A DNA stretch of 64,000 nucleotides from Rubricoccus sp038746605 (GTDB lineage: Bacteria > Bacteroidota > Rhodothermia > Rhodothermales > Rubricoccaceae): positions 186,001 to 250,000 of the forward strand of contig JBCDKM010000004.1 of assembly GCA_038746605.1 (NCBI GenBank). The letters are read 5' to 3'. Each line of letters opens with the position of its first letter. Positions within the stretch are counted from its first letter, which is position 1. The notes beneath the pieces are model-generated. The model saw only the letters and a list, made by a program, of their open reading frames with translations. It was not told the DNA's origin and did no database searches. Positions 16,100 through 24,424 of the stretch are shown here, in pieces. The position numbers were made by a program, and so were the translations under genes.

Positions 16100-18628
16100 A
16101 TGGCCGACGTTACGGAACGCTGGACGCGCGTTCAGACCCTCTTCGAGAACGCTCTCGACCGTCCCGAGGACGAACGCTCGGCGTGGCTCCGCGCCCAGTG
16201 CGGCGATGACCCCGCGCTTTACCACGAGGTGGAGGCGCTCCTGCAAGGCGACCGCGAGCAGCATCCGATGTTCGCCGGGCAGGCTGCCGATCTCCTCACG
16301 CCGGACGAGCTCGGCACGCTCCTGCCCTCGCGCGAGGGCGAGCGCGTGGGCGCCTGGGTGCTGGGCAGGAAGATCGGCGAGGGGGGGATGGGTGCCGTGT
16401 ACCGCGCCGAGCGCGCCGAGGCGGACGCACCCGACGGCTTCCGCCAGTCCGCCGCACTCAAGCTCCTCAAGCCCGGTATGGACTCAGCAGCGGTCGTGGC
16501 CCGCTTCCGTGCAGAGCGGCAGATCCTGGCCCGGCTCCAGCACCCCGGCATCGCGCGTCTCCTGGACGGCGGCCTCACCGACGAGGGGCGCCCGTTCTTC
16601 GCGATGGAGCTGGTGGATGGGGAGCCCATCACAGACGCCTGCGACGTCCGTCGGCTCTCCGTCCCTGCCCGCCTCGGGCTTTTCGTGCGCGCCTGCGAGG
16701 CCGTCCGCTACGCCCACCAGCAACTCGTCGTCCACCGCGACCTGAAGCCGAGCAACCTCCTCGTGGTGGAGACAGCCGAGGGGCTTCGTCCGGTTCTGCT
16801 GGACTTTGGCATCGCGCGGCTTCTGGAAGACGACGAGTCCGGGGAACTGACGCGCACCGGCCACCGCGTCCTCACGCCTGCCTACGCCGCGCCGGAACAG
16901 GTCCGAGGCGAAGCGCCCACGACGGCGACCGATGTCTACGCCCTCGGCGGTCTTCTTTACCGCCTCCTCTGCGGCGCGCCACCCATCGAGACCGCCAGTC
17001 GGTCGGGACACGAGGCAGAGGTCGCGATTCTGAGCGAGACGCCCGCCCGCCCCTCTGAGCGCATCACCGAGGCGGGCGCTCTCGCGAGGTCCACCACGGC
17101 GCCCGCGCTCGTGCGGAGGCTCCGAGGCGACCTCGACACGATCTGTCTCAAGGCGCTTCGCAAGGAGTCCGAGCGCCGCTACGGTTCCGCCGCGGAACTC
17201 CTGGCCGACGTGCAGCGCTATCTCGATGGTCTCCCCATTGAGGCGCGCCCGGCCTCGCGCGCGTACCGGGTGCGGAAGTTTGTGGAACGGCACCGCGCGG
17301 GAGTGCTCGGGACGGCCGCTGCCGTCGTGGCGCTGGTGGCGCTGACGGGGTTTTACACGACCCGCCTCGCGGGCGAGCGCGACCGCGTGGAAGCGGAGGC
17401 CCGTCGTTCCGAGGAGGTCGTGAGCTTCCTCCAGGACCTGATGCTCGGCGCGAGTCCGTACGAGGCGCCGGGTGAGGAGCTAACCGCGCGCGAACTGGTG
17501 GATCGGGGCGCGGCCCGTGTCGACACGGCCCTCGCGAACGAGCCGGTGACACAGGCCGCGATCCAGGTTCTCATCGGCGAGGTCTACATGGACCTCGGGC
17601 GACCGGAAGACGCTGTCCCACTGTACCGCAAAGCGCTCGCCACGCGTGATTCCGCCGGACTCCGAGTGGAGGCCGCCGCCACGGCTCGCGAACTGGGCCG
17701 CGCCCTCCGCGAGACCGAGCAGCCCGAGGAGGCCGAGCAGTACCTCCGCCAGTCCATCGCCGAGTTCGAGCGCATCCCCGGCGTGGATCCCACCCAGATC
17801 GCGCTCTCCGAGCGGCATCTCGGTTCTCTCCTCCGGGACAAGGGCGACTACGAGGTCGCCGAGGCCCTCTATCAAAGTGCCCTCACGACCGCACGCCAGT
17901 TCAGTGGCCCGGACGATCCCCTCACGGCCGACATCACGAACAGCCTCGTCATCCTCTACCGCATCACGGGGCGCGACGAGGAAGCGGCGGAGATGATGGA
18001 AGCGCTCGTCGAATCGGATCGCCGCGTGCTGGCGCCCAACCACCCCGAACTCGGTGCGTCGCTCGCCGTCTACTCCACGCTCCTCGGGCGGACGGGCCGG
18101 GGAGAGGAGGCACTCATCGTCGCGCGCGAGGCGCTAGCTGTTTTTCGTGCTGCCCACCCGGACACCACGCATCCGGACGTGGCAGGTGGCGTCCAGGGCG
18201 TCGCCATCGCGCTCGCCGCCGCCGGTCGCCTCGACGAGGCCGACCGCACCTATGCCGATGCCATCGAGCGGCTCCAAGAGTCGCGCGGGGCGAGCGATCT
18301 GCAGACGCTCGCGGCCCTCCGGGGCTACGCGGAGATCAAGGAGGAGCGGGGCGATCTGGACGGCGCGGAAGCTCTCTATCGCGAGGGCGCCGAGGCGGGA
18401 CGGGACGCCCCTCGGTACGCCGGGGCGCACTGGCGGGGCCTCGCGGACCTCCTCGCCGGGCAGGGTCGCTGGGCCGAGGCCCGGGGCGCCTACGAGCGGG
18501 CTGCCGCTGCCTTCCGGTCCGGCGAGCGTGAGGGCGACCTCACCGACCTGTATGAGGCATGGACCGAAGCCGCTCAGGCTGCCGGGCGACCCGGAGAGGG
18601 ACCACCGCGTGACGAGCGCCCGGCCTGA
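16100..18628 (+). CDS. Membrane Ser/Thr protein kinase with C-terminal TPR array
   Basis: 842 residues. After a 75-residue helical lead-in comes the kinase domain: glycine loop IGEGGMG at 92-98, ALKLL lysine, HRDLKPSN at 212-219 with catalytic Asp214, DFG at 235-237 and APEQ activation-segment end. One TM helix at about 401-420 places the rest outside the cytosol: a coiled stretch, then TPR-like repeats (about 450-840) such as LGRPEDAVPLYRKAL, TEQPEEAEQYLRQSI and GDYEVAEALYQSAL. The layout is a receptor kinase whose TPR part senses peptides or proteins. It is paired with the ECF sigma factor upstream, its likely substrate. Confidence 0.93.
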   Translation: MADVTERWTRVQTLFENALDRPEDERSAWLRAQCGDDPALYHEVEALLQGDREQHPMFAGQAADLLTPDELGTLLPSREGERVGAWVLGRKIGEGGMGAVYRAERAEADAPDGFRQSAALKLLKPGMDSAAVVARFRAERQILARLQHPGIARLLDGGLTDEGRPFFAMELVDGEPITDACDVRRLSVPARLGLFVRACEAVRYAHQQLVVHRDLKPSNLLVVETAEGLRPVLLDFGIARLLEDDESGELTRTGHRVLTPAYAAPEQVRGEAPTTATDVYALGGLLYRLLCGAPPIETASRSGHEAEVAILSETPARPSERITEAGALARSTTAPALVRRLRGDLDTICLKALRKESERRYGSAAELLADVQRYLDGLPIEARPASRAYRVRKFVERHRAGVLGTAAAVVALVALTGFYTTRLAGERDRVEAEARRSEEVVSFLQDLMLGASPYEAPGEELTARELVDRGAARVDTALANEPVTQAAIQVLIGEVYMDLGRPEDAVPLYRKALATRDSAGLRVEAAATARELGRALRETEQPEEAEQYLRQSIAEFERIPGVDPTQIALSERHLGSLLRDKGDYEVAEALYQSALTTARQFSGPDDPLTADITNSLVILYRITGRDEEAAEMMEALVESDRRVLAPNHPELGASLAVYSTLLGRTGRGEEALIVAREALAVFRAAHPDTTHPDVAGGVQGVAIALAAAGRLDEADRTYADAIERLQESRGASDLQTLAALRGYAEIKEERGDLDGAEALYREGAEAGRDAPRYAGAHWRGLADLLAGQGRWAEARGAYERAAAAFRSGEREGDLTDLYEAWTEAAQAAGRPGEGPPRDERPA

Positions 18629-18704
18629 GACCGGTGGCGACACGAGAGATCGCTCCCTCTCACGTCGAAGAGAACGTCCCAGTGAAACCGCTTACCGGGA
18701 GTCC

Positions 18705-18751
18705 CTCTGCCCGCCTCGGTGGATCCGTGGAGGGACCCGAGGCGGGCAGAG
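18705..18751. repeat. Family A palindromic repeat with the longest arms
   Basis: Fifteen-nt perfect arms CTCTGCCCGCCTCGG and CCGAGGCGGGCAGAG around the 17-nt loop carrying TCCGTGGAGGGA. It lies between convergent stops at 18628 and 18763, where it could act as a bidirectional terminator. Confidence 0.8.
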
Positions 18752-18762
18752 TCGGGTTGGGG

Positions 18763-21165
18763 TCAGGGCCGTGCGAGCCCGACGAACACGCGGTTAGAGG
18801 ACTCCGTGCTCAGCCACACGAGGTCGTCGCGCGTGTCGCTGTTGAAACGACCCGCGAACGGCCGGTAGCCGCCCCACGCGATGCTCTGCTCGGGGTGGAG
18901 CTGTGGCACGCGGGTCTGATCGTCCAGCCCGGCCTGTCCGGCTTGCCCGAGGAGCACGAACGTCTTGTTCGTCACGCCATCGAGGATCATCAGCACGAGG
19001 TCGTCGATGGCGTCGCCGTTGACGTTGGCCGCGACCGAGTGCGTGAGGCGCGGCTCGCCGTCCGCGAGCAGGTCCACCCGCTGGTAGTTGCTCGCGTTCG
19101 AGAGGGAGAACCCGTTCCCGAGGCCGTACGCGCGGTGGATCGCCGTCCCCACGCTATTCGGGAACAGGATGTCCCCGCGTCCATCGCCCCGGAAGTCGCC
19201 GGTGGCCTGGAGGCCGACATACCCCGCCCAGTTGCCTCCGACGGGAAAGATCTGGACAGGCGTGTAGAGCCCCGTGAACGGAGCCGTAGGCGTTCGGCTC
19301 GCCTCGGCGGAGGTGTGGTGGACGACGTTCTGTGAGCTGCGGGGCGCGTTCCAGACGAGGTCGTCCCGGCCGTCCCCGGTGTGGTCCAGCGTGAGGAGGA
19401 TGTAGTCCTGCCAGCCACCGCCGCCCGAGAGCGTCTGGCCGTCGGAACTGGCGGTGTCGAACGTGCCGTCTCCGTTCGCGAAGAAGACCCAGACGCGGTT
19501 GAGCGTGTTCGCGCGGTTCATCACGAGGTCATCGGCGCCATCGCCGTCCACGTCGGCGAGGGTGGGCTCGTAGCCGGTGTTCCACCCTGAGGCGGTTCGG
19601 GTCTGCGGGACCTGCATCGTGAACCCATTGCCGGTCCACCTCGCGATGTAGACCGTGAGCGTGCTCGCGCCCGGCTCTACCCACGCGAGATCCAGGGCGC
19701 CGTCGCCGTCCACGTCGCCGGTGCGAAAGCGATAGTTCGTCCAGTTGATCGCAGGCGCCGTCAAAACCGGGCTCAGCGAGAAGCCGCCCGCGCCATCGCC
19801 GACGGCCGCGACGGTCTGGTTGCCTGCCACGCCCGTCCGGTTGAACACGAGGTCGTCGATGCCGTCGCCGTTCACGTCGCCCACGGCGCGACCGTCCACG
19901 TCTGGCGCGAAGGGAAGTGGGAGGGTCTGCGGAGCCAGGAACTCGTAAGTGCCCGGCGTGGCCTGGCGAGCATCGCAGGTGCGGATGGTGTAGTCCGTGG
20001 CCTCGGTGACGGCCGCGATGGAGTTGTCGCCGAGGTTGCGGAAGGTGTAGGAGAGCGGCGAGGCTGAGGAGAGCGGGGCGTCCTCGGTGAAGTAGTCGGC
20101 CCAGTTGCCGGAGCGGATGATGGCGAGCGTGGCGTCCGCGTTGCCGCCGAAGGAGGTGACGGTGATCTCTGAGTTCTGGAGCAGGGATTGCTGCCGCGCG
20201 GTCAGGCTGGCCTCCACATTCCCACCGATGCCGTTGTACGCGGCCTGGAGTGTCGCGCGGATGTCCGTCTCGTTGGCCGTGGAGGTCATCGTGAACATCA
20301 TCATGCGGCCGTAGACCACCTCGGAGACGTAGACCGGCAGGTTGTTCGGCCCGATGAGGCCGCGGTCCTGGAGCGCCTGGAGGCGCGAGGGGGTAAAGGC
20401 GTCCGAGAAGAAAGAGGCTGGATCCGCCGCCGGACGCTCCACCGCCACGGTGTACATCCGCTGCGTGAACTGCACCGCGACGGTCGTCTCGGAGGCGTCC
20501 TGGTTGTACGATCCCGAGGCCGAGCCGCTGAAGTTGAGGTAGCTCCCGGAGAGACTCGCCTCCAGCGCAAACTGCCGCTCGGAGTGGTACGTCTCCATCT
20601 TGAACTCGATGGAACTGGGTGCCGAGAGCCCGTCCTGCACCGCGTTTCCGATGATGTCCCCACGCGCGTTCTCCACCTCTGCCTGGTTGGGCGTGACCGT
20701 GCGGAAGTTGTCGCCGTTGGGGTTCGCGATATCCGGGATGGAGATCCGGAGCGGCGCCCTCTCGGGAATGGTCAGCGCGTCCACGCTACCGACGACGTAG
20801 CTCCCGCCCTGGACGAACGCACCGGGGTAGAGCACGGAGCGGTCCGGGTCGTAGATGACCACCTTCTGCGGCGTCTCGGCGAGAGAGTACGGCGTGCTCG
20901 TGCAGGAATAGGTCACGTCCTCCAGTAGCGACGTGGAGCCGTCGTCTTCCACGACCTCCACGTCCAAAAGGACGGGCGCTTCCGTGACGGGTGCGCCGGT
21001 GGCTGTCGGCGGCTGTTCCTGCACATTGGGCCGGAACTCCGACCAGCGGGGGAGACCCTGGAGGTACTCCGAGACGGAGCCGTCTACAGGCGGCGGGGTG
21101 TCGGGGCCGCCACCGTCGCAGGCGATGATGGAAAGCAGGAGCGAGAGACAAAGGGCGTGACGCAT
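18763..21165 (-). CDS. Lipoprotein with CDC-like pore-forming domain fused to a seven-repeat FG-GAP propeller
   Basis: 800 residues from the ATG at 21165; lipobox IIAC with Cys16. Residues about 35-405 follow the order of cholesterol-dependent cytolysin (thiol-activated cytolysin) domains 1-3: YDPDRSVLYPGAFV like the CDC LPGAIV strand, ISIPDI, a beta stretch LEASLSGSYLNFSG before FTQRMYTVAVERP (compare FKQVFYTVSVDAP), VSEVVYGRMMMF (compare VSNVAYGRQVFV), FGGN, and a close at EATDYTIRTC. Domain 4 and its undecapeptide are missing. Instead residues 425-800 carry seven FG-GAP/VCBS motifs such as DVNGDGIDDLV and DVDGDGADDLV. CDC homology is inferred by recall of family sequences. Whether it forms pores is unknown. 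Confidence 0.8.
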   Translation of the reverse strand: MRHALCLSLLLSIIACDGGGPDTPPPVDGSVSEYLQGLPRWSEFRPNVQEQPPTATGAPVTEAPVLLDVEVVEDDGSTSLLEDVTYSCTSTPYSLAETPQKVVIYDPDRSVLYPGAFVQGGSYVVGSVDALTIPERAPLRISIPDIANPNGDNFRTVTPNQAEVENARGDIIGNAVQDGLSAPSSIEFKMETYHSERQFALEASLSGSYLNFSGSASGSYNQDASETTVAVQFTQRMYTVAVERPAADPASFFSDAFTPSRLQALQDRGLIGPNNLPVYVSEVVYGRMMMFTMTSTANETDIRATLQAAYNGIGGNVEASLTARQQSLLQNSEITVTSFGGNADATLAIIRSGNWADYFTEDAPLSSASPLSYTFRNLGDNSIAAVTEATDYTIRTCDARQATPGTYEFLAPQTLPLPFAPDVDGRAVGDVNGDGIDDLVFNRTGVAGNQTVAAVGDGAGGFSLSPVLTAPAINWTNYRFRTGDVDGDGALDLAWVEPGASTLTVYIARWTGNGFTMQVPQTRTASGWNTGYEPTLADVDGDGADDLVMNRANTLNRVWVFFANGDGTFDTASSDGQTLSGGGGWQDYILLTLDHTGDGRDDLVWNAPRSSQNVVHHTSAEASRTPTAPFTGLYTPVQIFPVGGNWAGYVGLQATGDFRGDGRGDILFPNSVGTAIHRAYGLGNGFSLSNASNYQRVDLLADGEPRLTHSVAANVNGDAIDDLVLMILDGVTNKTFVLLGQAGQAGLDDQTRVPQLHPEQSIAWGGYRPFAGRFNSDTRDDLVWLSTESSNRVFVGLARP

Positions 21166-21240
21166 GGGGCCAGGGGGCAGGCAACTGTTTCCAGACGCAC
21201 CGTTCAAGTGAGCATCCGATCACGAGGTGCTCCACTTCCT

Positions 21241-21260
21241 CCGCCTCGGTGCCGAGGTGG
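21241..21260. repeat. Family A palindromic repeat, short form
   Basis: CCGCCTCGG-TG-CCGAGGTGG in the divergent gap before pyrH; the last arm has one mismatch. Confidence 0.65.
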
Positions 21261-21329
21261 GCACCCTCAGAGCCCGTCGGGCCTCGCGAAGAGCCCGTAG
21301 GCCCGTGGATCGGCGGGGACCTCCGCTCG

Positions 21330-21337
21330 TACCTTCG
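21330..21337 (+). promoter_or_regulatory. Candidate -7 element of pyrH-frr (TACCTTCG)
   Basis: Matches TAnnTT-G, 25 bases before the pyrH ATG. It supports an independent promoter after the break from tsf. Confidence 0.4.
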
Positions 21338-21362
21338 GGCCGCTCTCCTCCGCCTCTGCCTG

Positions 21363-22133
21363 ATGTCCGACTCTTCCCTCCGGTATCGCCGCGTTCTGCT
21401 CAAGCTCAGCGGCGAAGCCCTCCTCGGCGGGCGCGAGTTCGGCATCGACCACGGCATCCTGAACCAGTACGCGGCCGAGGTCAAAACGGCCATCGACGCG
21501 GGTGCCGAGGTGGCGCTGGTGATCGGCGGGGGCAACATCTTCCGGGGCGTCTCGCCGCAGGGCTCGCAGATGTCCAGCCGCGCCCACGCGGACTACATGG
21601 GCATGCTCGCGACGATGATCAACGCGATGGCCCTCCAAGACGCCCTCGAAGGCGTCGGGCTAGACACGCGGCTCGTCTCGGCCATCGACATGAACGAGAT
21701 CGCGGAGCCGTTCATCCGCCGCCGCGCCATCCGTCACCTGGAGAAAGGCCGCGTGGTCATCTTCGGCGCAGGCACGGGCCACCCGTACTTCTCGACGGAC
21801 ACCGCCGCCGCGCTCCGAGGCGCCGAGATCGACGCGCAGGTCATCCTCAAGGGCACCCGCGTGGATGGCGTCTTCACCGCCGACCCCGAGAAAGATGCCT
21901 CGGCCCAGCGGTTCGGATCCGTCCACGGCACTGAGGTCATCTCGCGCGATCTCAAGGTGATGGACCTCACCGCGGTGACTCTCGCGAAGGAGGGCGGCCT
22001 GCCCATCTTCGTCTTCAACATGAACACCCCCGGCAACCTCCTCCGCGTGCTTCGCGGCGAGGGCGTCGGGACGCTCGTCCACTGGGACGGCGACGCCACG
22101 CCCATCGCGCTGGCGGACGCGTCTGTGACCTAA
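21363..22133 (+). CDS. pyrH: UMP kinase
   Basis: 256 residues from the ATG at 21363. The bacterial UMP kinase pattern is clear: YRRVLLKLSGEALLG, EVALVIGGGNIFRG, DYMGMLATMINAMALQDALE, GAGTGHPYFSTDTAAALR, ILKGTRVDGVFTADPEKDA and the FVFNMNTPGNL end. It makes UDP from UMP as a hexamer and is usually GTP-activated. It is the first gene of a two-gene unit with frr, 12 bp apart. In most genomes it is continuous with rpsB-tsf. Confidence 0.97.
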   Translation: MSDSSLRYRRVLLKLSGEALLGGREFGIDHGILNQYAAEVKTAIDAGAEVALVIGGGNIFRGVSPQGSQMSSRAHADYMGMLATMINAMALQDALEGVGLDTRLVSAIDMNEIAEPFIRRRAIRHLEKGRVVIFGAGTGHPYFSTDTAAALRGAEIDAQVILKGTRVDGVFTADPEKDASAQRFGSVHGTEVISRDLKVMDLTAVTLAKEGGLPIFVFNMNTPGNLLRVLRGEGVGTLVHWDGDATPIALADASVT

Positions 22134-22145
22134 GCCTCCACTCCG

Positions 22146-22715
22146 ATGATCGACGACCTCCTCAAGCTGATCCTCGACGACGCTCGCGAGCAGATGCGTC
22201 ACTCGCTCGAGCACCTCGCCGCCGAGATGGACACCATCCGCGCGGGCCGCGCCAACCCGGCGATGCTAGACAGCGTGCGCGTGGAGGCCTACGGCGCCAC
22301 GGTGCCCCTGAATCAGGTCGCCGTCGCGGCGGCACCGCAGGCCGACCTGCTGACGGTCACGCCGTACGACAAGAGTACCATCGGCGCCATTGAGCGAGGC
22401 ATCACGAATGCCAACCTGGGCCTCAACCCCACCAACAACGGCGCCGCGATTCTGATCTCGATCCCGCCGCTGACGGAGGAGCGCCGCCGGGAGCTCGCGA
22501 AGACGGCCAAGTCCCGAACGGAGGACACGAAGGTCTCCATTCGCAACGTGCGCAAGAACGCCAAGAACGACCTCCAGAAGACGACCAAGGAGGAGAGTCT
22601 CTCCGAGGACATGGAGTACGAGGCGGAGGACACGCTCCAGAAGCTGACCGACGAGATGACAAGCAAGGCGGAGGCCATGCTCGCGAAGAAGGAGAAGGAC
22701 ATCATGTCTGTTTAG
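22146..22715 (+). CDS. frr: Ribosome recycling factor
   Basis: 189 residues, the usual length (185-190). Visible landmarks: LEHLAAEMDTIRAGRANPAMLDSVRVEAYGA, DKSTIGAIERGITNANLGLNPTNNGAAILISIPPLTEERRRELAK and the long helical tail ending EKDIMSV. With EF-G it splits the post-termination ribosome. It is co-transcribed with pyrH. Confidence 0.98.
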   Translation: MIDDLLKLILDDAREQMRHSLEHLAAEMDTIRAGRANPAMLDSVRVEAYGATVPLNQVAVAAAPQADLLTVTPYDKSTIGAIERGITNANLGLNPTNNGAAILISIPPLTEERRRELAKTAKSRTEDTKVSIRNVRKNAKNDLQKTTKEESLSEDMEYEAEDTLQKLTDEMTSKAEAMLAKKEKDIMSV

Positions 22716-22724
22716 CCTAGAGGC

Positions 22725-23045
22725 GTGAAGGCGAGAGCCCACGTTCTGGCGACAGTCCGGCTTCTCTCATCGGCTGAGCGGCAGAGGGAGTATGAGCGGG
22801 ACGTCCCAGTGGCACACGTCCCTTCTGAACTCGGAGAGCTGAGCAGTAGCCTGTTCAATCCGAAAAGCGCCGAGCACACCGGAGCCTTCTCGGATGAGGA
22901 ACTGCATGACCTCGCGTACCTGTATTTCCTCGTTCGAGACGCTTCGCCTTGGCGCGCCCTGTCGGTTTCTGACCTTCACAAACAGCCTGGGTGGAGACGG
23001 GTCACGAGCGAGGCGAAAGGGCTCGCGGACCGGCTCTCGACCTAA
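22725..23045 (+). CDS. Small hypothetical protein
   Basis: 106 residues from the GTG at 22725, only 9 bases after frr, so probably in the same transcript. Composition is coding-like, with a mixed charged helical sequence (SAERQREYERDVPVAHVPSEL, FSDEELHDLAYLYFLVRDAS). It has no signal peptide, TM or recognised motif. Its end overlaps the convergent GT87 gene by 4 bases. No function is proposed. It could be a spurious frame, but codon use and length favour a gene. Confidence 0.5.
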   Translation: MKARAHVLATVRLLSSAERQREYERDVPVAHVPSELGELSSSLFNPKSAEHTGAFSDEELHDLAYLYFLVRDASPWRALSVSDLHKQPGWRRVTSEAKGLADRLST

Positions 23046-24424
23046 CCCGCCCCGCCTCGGTCGCTCCGTGGGAGCACCGAGGCTGACGCACCCAGCGGCT
23101 CCGTCTCGCGCTGGGAAACTCGCAGTGCAGGCGCCAGCCCGAGGCCGATGAGCCCGAGCGTCGCCAGCCACAGCCGCGCCATATAGAGATCGATCACCGG
23201 GCGCGGCAGGAGGTCCACGAGGAACGCCATCTGCGGCGGCGGGAGCCGCTGTGCGAAGAACGCCAGCGCCGCGAGCGCCACCAACACGCGGATCCAGACC
23301 GGCTGGCGCTCCGCCTCGGCCAGGACGACGAGCAGGAGCGGCACCGCCAGCACGAAGGTGTGCTCCCAGCCGAGCGGTACCACGGCGGGCAGGATCGCGA
23401 GGATGACGAACCCCGCGCGCACCCGGCCGAGCCGACCCATCCACGCCGCGATCGTCGCCGCTCCCAGCACGCCCACACCGATGGTGACCGCGACGGCGCT
23501 CGCGAGGCCCGAGGCGGGCAACATCCCGCCCCGCACGACGACCTGAATCGGATACCCCAGCCGCGTGATGCTGGCCTGGATGGAGTTGCTCATCGAGCCG
23601 AGGTCCGTCGCGCCGGAGAAGGCTGGGAGCCGCTCGAAGACGTACTCGCGATACAACTCCAGCGGGATCAGCGGCAGCAGCAGCACCGGCACGGCCACTA
23701 GTCCCGCCAGTGTGCCCATCGCGAGGCGCGGCCACCTTTTCCAGAGTGCGAGCGGCAGTAGCGCCATGGGGAGGAGCTTGAGCCAGAAGCCGCCGCTCAG
23801 CGCGAGGGCGCCCCAGCCGGGCTTCCCGCGCTGCGCGAGGTGCAGGAACGCCAGCGCGGAGAGCAGTACGAGGACGTTGACCTGGGCGTACTTGAGATTC
23901 TGGAACGTCGGGCCGGAGCCGAGCGCGACGAGCAGTAATGCGAGGCGGACGGGCGTGCTGGGCACGCGCAGACCGGATCCGCTCTGACGTTCTCTGCCTC
24001 CGTGCCGAGGCAGGGAGGGTTGGAGGTCAGCAGCCTCTCGCTCCCAGATCCGCAGCGCCCAAGCGTAGGCCACGGCCAACGCGCCGAAGATCAGCGGGCC
24101 CAACGTGATGTAGCCCACCGGTCCCGAGGCCCACGTCGCGGGGAGGAACACGAGGACGGCGGGCGGCGGGTAGAGGTACTCCGGGTCCACGTAGAGCGCG
24201 AGCGGGTTCTCGACGAACCGCAGCGCCGCGTAGTGGAAGAACGAGTAGTCGACGAGGAAGAGGTCGGGCTCGTCCAGCGCGTAGTCGTAGAACACGGCCG
24301 AGAGGTAGACGGGCATCGCGAGGAGCCACGCGCCCATCATCGCGGCGGGGACCGCGAGGTGAGGTCGCACGGCGACCTCGCGTAGGCCCTCGCGTAGGCC
24401 CTCGCGCACGTCAGCCCAGTGCAT
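23042..24424 (-). CDS. GT87 (DUF2029)-family polyprenol-linked mannosyltransferase-like membrane protein
   Basis: 460 residues with about ten hydrophobic segments and the family loop around FHYAALRFVENPLALYVDPEYLYPPPAVLVFLP, where the GT-C acidic motif normally lies. GT87 enzymes transfer sugars from polyprenyl-phosphate donors at the outer face of the inner membrane; its acceptor is unknown. The start overlaps the end of the TauE gene by 14 bases, so the two are coupled. Odd features: two family A palindromes fall inside the frame. One encodes a Pro/Arg/Gly loop after IWEREAADL (about residue 137), the other the last residues (SVLPRSDRGGAG). Confidence 0.8.
   Translation of the reverse strand: MHWADVREGLREGLREVAVRPHLAVPAAMMGAWLLAMPVYLSAVFYDYALDEPDLFLVDYSFFHYAALRFVENPLALYVDPEYLYPPPAVLVFLPATWASGPVGYITLGPLIFGALAVAYAWALRIWEREAADLQPSLPRHGGRERQSGSGLRVPSTPVRLALLLVALGSGPTFQNLKYAQVNVLVLLSALAFLHLAQRGKPGWGALALSGGFWLKLLPMALLPLALWKRWPRLAMGTLAGLVAVPVLLLPLIPLELYREYVFERLPAFSGATDLGSMSNSIQASITRLGYPIQVVVRGGMLPASGLASAVAVTIGVGVLGAATIAAWMGRLGRVRAGFVILAILPAVVPLGWEHTFVLAVPLLLVVLAEAERQPVWIRVLVALAALAFFAQRLPPPQMAFLVDLLPRPVIDLYMARLWLATLGLIGLGLAPALRVSQRETEPLGASASVLPRSDRGGAG
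23052..23084. repeat. Family A palindromic repeat inside the GT87 3' end
   Basis: CCGCCTCGGT and ACCGAGGC around a loop with CTCCGTGGGAG. It encodes the C-terminal tail of the GT87 protein and overlaps no other feature. Confidence 0.7.
23994..24013. repeat. Family A-like palindrome inside the GT87 coding region
   Basis: CTGCCTC and GAGGCAG flank CGTGCC. It lies in frame within an apparent cytosolic or loop insertion of the GT87 protein. Confidence 0.6.
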
